The position numbers were made by a program, and so were the translations under genes. Below are positions 60,273 through 64,000 of a DNA stretch of 64,000 nt, one piece after another; the first letter of the stretch is position 1; every line of letters starts with the position of its first letter. This stretch comes from Gemmatimonadales bacterium (lineage in GTDB: Bacteria > Gemmatimonadota > Gemmatimonadetes > Palauibacterales > Palauibacteraceae), in assembly GCA_009838765.1 (NCBI GenBank), contig VXQX01000087.1, forward strand, positions 30,024-94,023. The letters run 5' to 3'. The notes under the pieces were generated by a model. It saw nothing but the letters and a program-made list of their open reading frames with translations, did no database searches and was not told the DNA's origin.

Positions 60273-62365
60273 GCTTCCTCGCTCCGTGGTTCCTGGCCGG
60301 GCTCGGACTCCTCTCGGTCCCGCTCATCATCCACCTCACGCATCGACAGCGCAGCCGGGTGACGGTGTTCCCGTCGCTGATGTTCCTCCGGAAGCTGCCC
60401 TTCAAGACGATGAACCGGCGCCGGATCCGGCATCCGCTGCTCTTCGCGCTGCGCTGCATCGCGGTCGTCCTCCTGGCGCTCGCCTTCTCCCGGCCGTTCT
60501 TCGACTCGGTGGCGGAGGTGGAGGCCGGTTCGGCCCGCGACGTCGTCATCCTCCTCGACGTGTCGGCGAGCCTGGGCTACGAGGGACGCTGGGAGGCGGC
60601 ACTCGATTCCGCGCGCGCCGTGCTCGACGGGCTGGGGGAGGGGGATCGCGTGGCGGTGGCGACGTTCGACGAACGGGCGCGGGAGCGGGTGCCGCTGACG
60701 CTCGACCTCGTCGCGGCGCGGGACGCTCTCGCGGGCCTGTCGCCGACCGACCTCGGCACGCAGCTCGAAGCGGGCATCCAGCTCGCCGGGCGGATCCTCG
60801 CGGAGTCCGAAGACAGGACCCGCGAAGTGGCGCTCGTCTCCGACTTCCAGCGCACGGGGTGGGAGGATGGCGGCAGAGTGCGGCTTCCCGACGGGGTCTC
60901 GCTGCGGGCGGCGAGCGTCGCGCCGCAGGAGGCCGCGAACGTGGCGCTGGCGGAAGCAGCGGTGCGGGCCGCGGACGACGGGCGCGTGCGGCTCCTGGCG
61001 CGGCTCGCGAACATGGGCGAAGCGCCGGTGGAGCGGCTCCCGGTGTCGCTCGAGATCGCCGGGCGGACCGTGGCGACGGTCCCGGTGGACATGCCGCCGC
61101 GCGGCGTGGGTACGGCGGTGTTCGACGATCTCGCCCTTCCGGAAGGCCGGAGCCGGGGTCGCCTCACAGTCCCGGAGGACGGGCTGGCCATCGACAACGA
61201 GTTCCGCTTCGTGGCTGCGCCCGAGGCGGGTCTGCGCACCCTCATCCTGGAGAACAACCGCAGGGCGGCGGACGGAAGCCTCTTTCTCGAGCGCGCGCTC
61301 GGCATCGGCGACGCGCCCCGCATCGAGACGTCGCGGACGCCGGCCGCGGACCTCGACGCCGGGGCGCTCGCGCCGGCGGACTTCGCGATCCTCAACGACG
61401 CGGACCTCGCCGACGCGGGCCGGGCCGGCCGGCTGCGCGAGTGGGTGAGCGCAGGCGGGGGTCTGCTCATCGTCCTCGGCCGGGATGCGAACATGAACCG
61501 GTGGTCCCAAGCCGGACTGGAACTGCTCGGCGCCGGCCCCGGCTCCCTGGTGGATGCCGCGGATGGCCGCCGGCTGTCGTGGCTCGACTACGACCACCCC
61601 GTGTTCGAGTTGTTCTCCGGTCCCCGCAGCGGAGATTTTTCGGGCGCGCGCTTCGATCGATTCTGGAGCCTCGACCCCGCCGGGGGCACGGCGGTGGTGG
61701 CGCGCTTCGACAGCGGGGAACCCGCCCTGCTCGAACATGCGGTCGGCGAGGGGCGCGTGCTGGTGTGGACGTCGACCCTCGACCGCTTCTGGAACGACCT
61801 CGCGCTGCAGCCCGTGTTCCTGCCCTTCGTGCATCGGCTGGCGCTGCACGCCACCGGATACCGCGAGCCGCAGCGCTGGATCGAAGCCGGGGGCGTGCTC
61901 GAACTCACCGCTCTCGTCGGACCGGGCGGAACGGGAGGGGCGGGCGCCGCCGGGCTCCCCGGGGACGAGGCCGAGTGGGTCCTGGTGGATCCGGAGGGCG
62001 ACCGGCAGCCGGTGGAGGTCGGCGAAGGGCCGACGTGGATCGAGTTTCCGCGCGCGGGTTTCTACCAGGTGGCGCTCCGGGACGACGGCGGCCGCGCGAC
62101 GACCGTGGCGGTGAACCCACGGATCACCGAGTCTGATCTGGCGCCGGTGGCGACGGAGCGCGTGCTGGAGGCCGTGGCGGGCGTCGCGCCGACGGCGGGA
62201 GCCGCCGGAGAGGACGGCGGGACGGCTGCGGGGGAGACGGTCCCGCGGCGCGCCGAACTCTGGTGGGTGCTCCTGCTGCTCGCCGGGCTCGTGCTGGGGG
62301 TGGAGAGCGTGCTCGCGAACCGCTGGACGCGCCAACGTCCCGTGTCCGGGCTGGCGGGCGCCTGA
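60269..62365 (+). CDS. BatA-N-terminal / VWA membrane protein
   Basis: 698 residues. The N-terminus (MSFLAPWFLAGLGLLSVPLIIHLTHRQR) is the BatA (TIGR02226-like) membrane anchor, with a second helix near 60-75; VVILLDVSASLGYEGRW (DVSAS) is the VWA MIDAS. A middle beta region is followed by amidotransferase-fold strands (DFAILNDADLAD, GGGLLIVLGRDAN). The C-terminal LLAGLVLGVESVLANRW is a membrane helix. Typical partner of MoxR/DUF58; probably spans the inner membrane with the bulk outside. Confidence 0.82.
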   Translation: MSFLAPWFLAGLGLLSVPLIIHLTHRQRSRVTVFPSLMFLRKLPFKTMNRRRIRHPLLFALRCIAVVLLALAFSRPFFDSVAEVEAGSARDVVILLDVSASLGYEGRWEAALDSARAVLDGLGEGDRVAVATFDERARERVPLTLDLVAARDALAGLSPTDLGTQLEAGIQLAGRILAESEDRTREVALVSDFQRTGWEDGGRVRLPDGVSLRAASVAPQEAANVALAEAAVRAADDGRVRLLARLANMGEAPVERLPVSLEIAGRTVATVPVDMPPRGVGTAVFDDLALPEGRSRGRLTVPEDGLAIDNEFRFVAAPEAGLRTLILENNRRAADGSLFLERALGIGDAPRIETSRTPAADLDAGALAPADFAILNDADLADAGRAGRLREWVSAGGGLLIVLGRDANMNRWSQAGLELLGAGPGSLVDAADGRRLSWLDYDHPVFELFSGPRSGDFSGARFDRFWSLDPAGGTAVVARFDSGEPALLEHAVGEGRVLVWTSTLDRFWNDLALQPVFLPFVHRLALHATGYREPQRWIEAGGVLELTALVGPGGTGGAGAAGLPGDEAEWVLVDPEGDRQPVEVGEGPTWIEFPRAGFYQVALRDDGGRATTVAVNPRITESDLAPVATERVLEAVAGVAPTAGAAGEDGGTAAGETVPRRAELWWVLLLLAGLVLGVESVLANRWTRQRPVSGLAGA

Positions 62366-62441
62366 CGAGCCGGGAACGGAGACTGGCCGGGGCCGGGTCG
62401 GAGCACGGCGTGATTCCGGAAGTATGGGAGAGCAAGGGAGG

Positions 62442-64000
62442 ATGACGATGCAGCGATGGGCGAAGACGCGGAACACGGAGCACCAGTTGCTCGGGATCGT
62501 CCGCGATGTGAGGCGCCGCTGGCGCATGCGCCAGCTCATCCAGGGCGTCGCCGTGACGCTGGGAATCGGTTTTGCCGTCTTCTTCATCGCGACCTTCGGA
62601 ATCGACCGGCTGCGCTTCGACGACGGCGCGGTGCTCGCCTTCCGCATCGTGCTCTGGGCCGCCGCCGCGGGCCTCCTCGCCTGGTTCGTCGTGCGCCCGC
62701 TCCTGCGCCGGGTCTCGGACGCGCAGGTCGCGCTCTACCTGGAGGAGCATGAACCGTCGCTCAAGGCGGCGTTCCTGGCGGCCATCGAGCGCGCCGGTTC
62801 GCCGGACGCCCGCTCCGGCCTCGACGCCCGTCTGCTCGAGGTCGCAGCCCGGCGCGCCCGCCGGGTGGACCGGGGGCGTCGCGTCGAGCGCGACCGGCTG
62901 CGCCGTTCGACCGCCTGGTTCGCGGGCGTCGCCACGGCCGTGCTGCTCCTCGCCCTCTTCGGCCCCGCCTTCCAGGGCACGGCGGGCTCGCTCCTCCTGA
63001 GCCCCTGGAAGACGGCCGACGCCGCGAATCCCTACGCGATCGCGGTGGAGCCCGGCGACGCGCTCATCGCCCGCGGCTCGGACCAGCTCGTGCGCGCGTT
63101 CCCGCAGGGGTTCGAGACGGACGAGGTGGAGATCGCCGTCCGGCGCGGCGAGTCGGAGGTGTGGGAACGCTACTTCATGACGCCGGCCGCGGGGGGCGCC
63201 GCGTTCGAGATCCTCCTCTTCGACCTCGACGAGCCCACCGACTACACGGTGACCTCCGAGGGCGTCCGTTCAACCGTCTTCACCATCGAGGTCGCCGACC
63301 TTCCCTACGTGGACCGGATCGACCTCGAGTACCGCTTCCCCGCATACACGGGGCTGAGCCCGCGGACCGTCGAGGACGGCGGCGACATCGCCGTGCTGCG
63401 GGGGACCGAGGTCCGTCTTCGGGTGACGCCGACGATGGTCACCGAGGCGGCGCGGCTCTCGTTCGACGGCGAGGAGGAGGGCACGGCGCTCGAACCCGTG
63501 GACGGCGCCTTCGAGACGAGCTTCACGGTGACCGGCGAGACCTTTTATCGCATCGAGTTCATGGGGCCGGGCAACCGCTTCGTCATCGGCTCCCCCGACT
63601 ACCTGGTCGAACCGCTCGACGACCAGCCGCCGGGGGTCCGGATCTCCGAGCCCGGACGGGATACGCGCCTGTCGCCGATCGAGGAGCTCTACGTGGAGGT
63701 CGAAGCCGAGGACGACTTCGGTCTCGGGCAGGTCGAACTCCTCTACTCGGTGAACGGCGGGGAGGAATCGTCGCGCGTGCTCCACGGCACCGCCCGCGGC
63801 GGAACCACGCAGCTCTCCGGCGGACACACCTTCTTCCTCGAGGAGTTCGGCCTCGAGCCGGGCGACGTCCTCTCCTACTACGCACGCGCGACCGACCTGC
63901 GCTCCGGCGGCCCGGGCGGCGGCACCGAAAGCTCGGACATCTACTTCGTCGAAATCCGTCCCTTCGACCGGAACTTCCGTCAGGCCGAGCAGGGCGGGGG
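62442..64000 (+). CDS. DUF4175-like large membrane protein (3' truncated by window)
   Basis: The frame opens with ATG ACG ATG CAG at 62442, after AAGGGAGG, and runs past the right edge without a stop, at least 519 residues. There are two N-terminal membrane helices (about 35-55 and 67-85), a third at 150-170 (AWFAGVATAVLLLALFGPA), then beta-sandwich repeats (DRIDLEYRFPAYTGL, VEAEDDFGLGQVELLYSVNGG) that match the DUF4175 pattern. In MoxR/BatA clusters this protein often follows last; it probably faces the periplasm. Confidence 0.78.
   Translation, partial: MTMQRWAKTRNTEHQLLGIVRDVRRRWRMRQLIQGVAVTLGIGFAVFFIATFGIDRLRFDDGAVLAFRIVLWAAAAGLLAWFVVRPLLRRVSDAQVALYLEEHEPSLKAAFLAAIERAGSPDARSGLDARLLEVAARRARRVDRGRRVERDRLRRSTAWFAGVATAVLLLALFGPAFQGTAGSLLLSPWKTADAANPYAIAVEPGDALIARGSDQLVRAFPQGFETDEVEIAVRRGESEVWERYFMTPAAGGAAFEILLFDLDEPTDYTVTSEGVRSTVFTIEVADLPYVDRIDLEYRFPAYTGLSPRTVEDGGDIAVLRGTEVRLRVTPTMVTEAARLSFDGEEEGTALEPVDGAFETSFTVTGETFYRIEFMGPGNRFVIGSPDYLVEPLDDQPPGVRISEPGRDTRLSPIEELYVEVEAEDDFGLGQVELLYSVNGGEESSRVLHGTARGGTTQLSGGHTFFLEEFGLEPGDVLSYYARATDLRSGGPGGGTESSDIYFVEIRPFDRNFRQAEQGG

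Overview
The window is GC-rich DNA, densely coded on both strands, with many start/stop overlaps of the ATGA type. The gene complement (sortilin-like BNR propellers, large MoxR/DUF58/BatA clusters, secreted TPR gluzincins, SnoaL-like secreted proteins, PKS and molybdoenzymes) suggests a Gemmatimonadota-like bacterium, possibly a marine lineage. That placement is inference: no rRNA or tRNA gene was seen.

Layout. 1-3.4 kb: end of a polyketide synthase (KR + ACP), then one protein that fuses a thioester reductase to a PAPS sulfotransferase. 3.5-14.9 kb: aldehyde dehydrogenase, a 2-keto-4-pentenoate hydratase-like enzyme, an iron-sulfur/NrfD fusion with a molybdopterin catalytic subunit and its TorD chaperone, an AI-2E family permease, an AtoE-type transporter and a SixA-type phosphatase. 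14.9-16.9 kb: a compact AAA ATPase plus PD-(D/E)XK-like pair, probably defensive. 17-24.8 kb: MATE-like exporter, beta-propeller and monoheme Reeler-like protein, a START-domain protein, a radical SAM enzyme and a PlsC-like acyltransferase. 24.8-31.1 kb: an ABC ATPase fossil, a Phd/VapC toxin-antitoxin pair, a small membrane metalloprotease candidate, a BNR propeller protein and a tandemly duplicated membrane/coiled-coil gene.

31.1-44.8 kb is the most notable region: a defence island that looks like a complete phosphorothioate (Ssp-type) system. A small HTH gene leads a coupled operon of DUF4007 protein, large P-loop ATPase, DndC/SspD-like PAPS reductase and cysteine desulfurase. A second operon encodes an SF2 helicase, a GHKL ATPase and a PLD-type nuclease. 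A third unit is a DUF262-plus-HNH protein of the SspE/GmrSD type. The inferred logic is sulfur insertion into the DNA backbone by the first operon and discrimination against unmodified phage DNA by two separate effector arms.

44.8-51 kb: class IV aminotransferase, a secreted low-GC SnoaL-like protein, an alpha/beta hydrolase, a photolyase and a second PIN toxin/RHH antitoxin pair with a clear palindromic operator. 51.2-64 kb: an eight-gene, same-strand cluster (VWA/amidotransferase-fold membrane protein, caspase-like protein, TPR metalloprotease, DUF4159, MoxR, DUF58, BatA-like, DUF4175-like, the last running off the window) that probably forms one cell-envelope or chaperone module.
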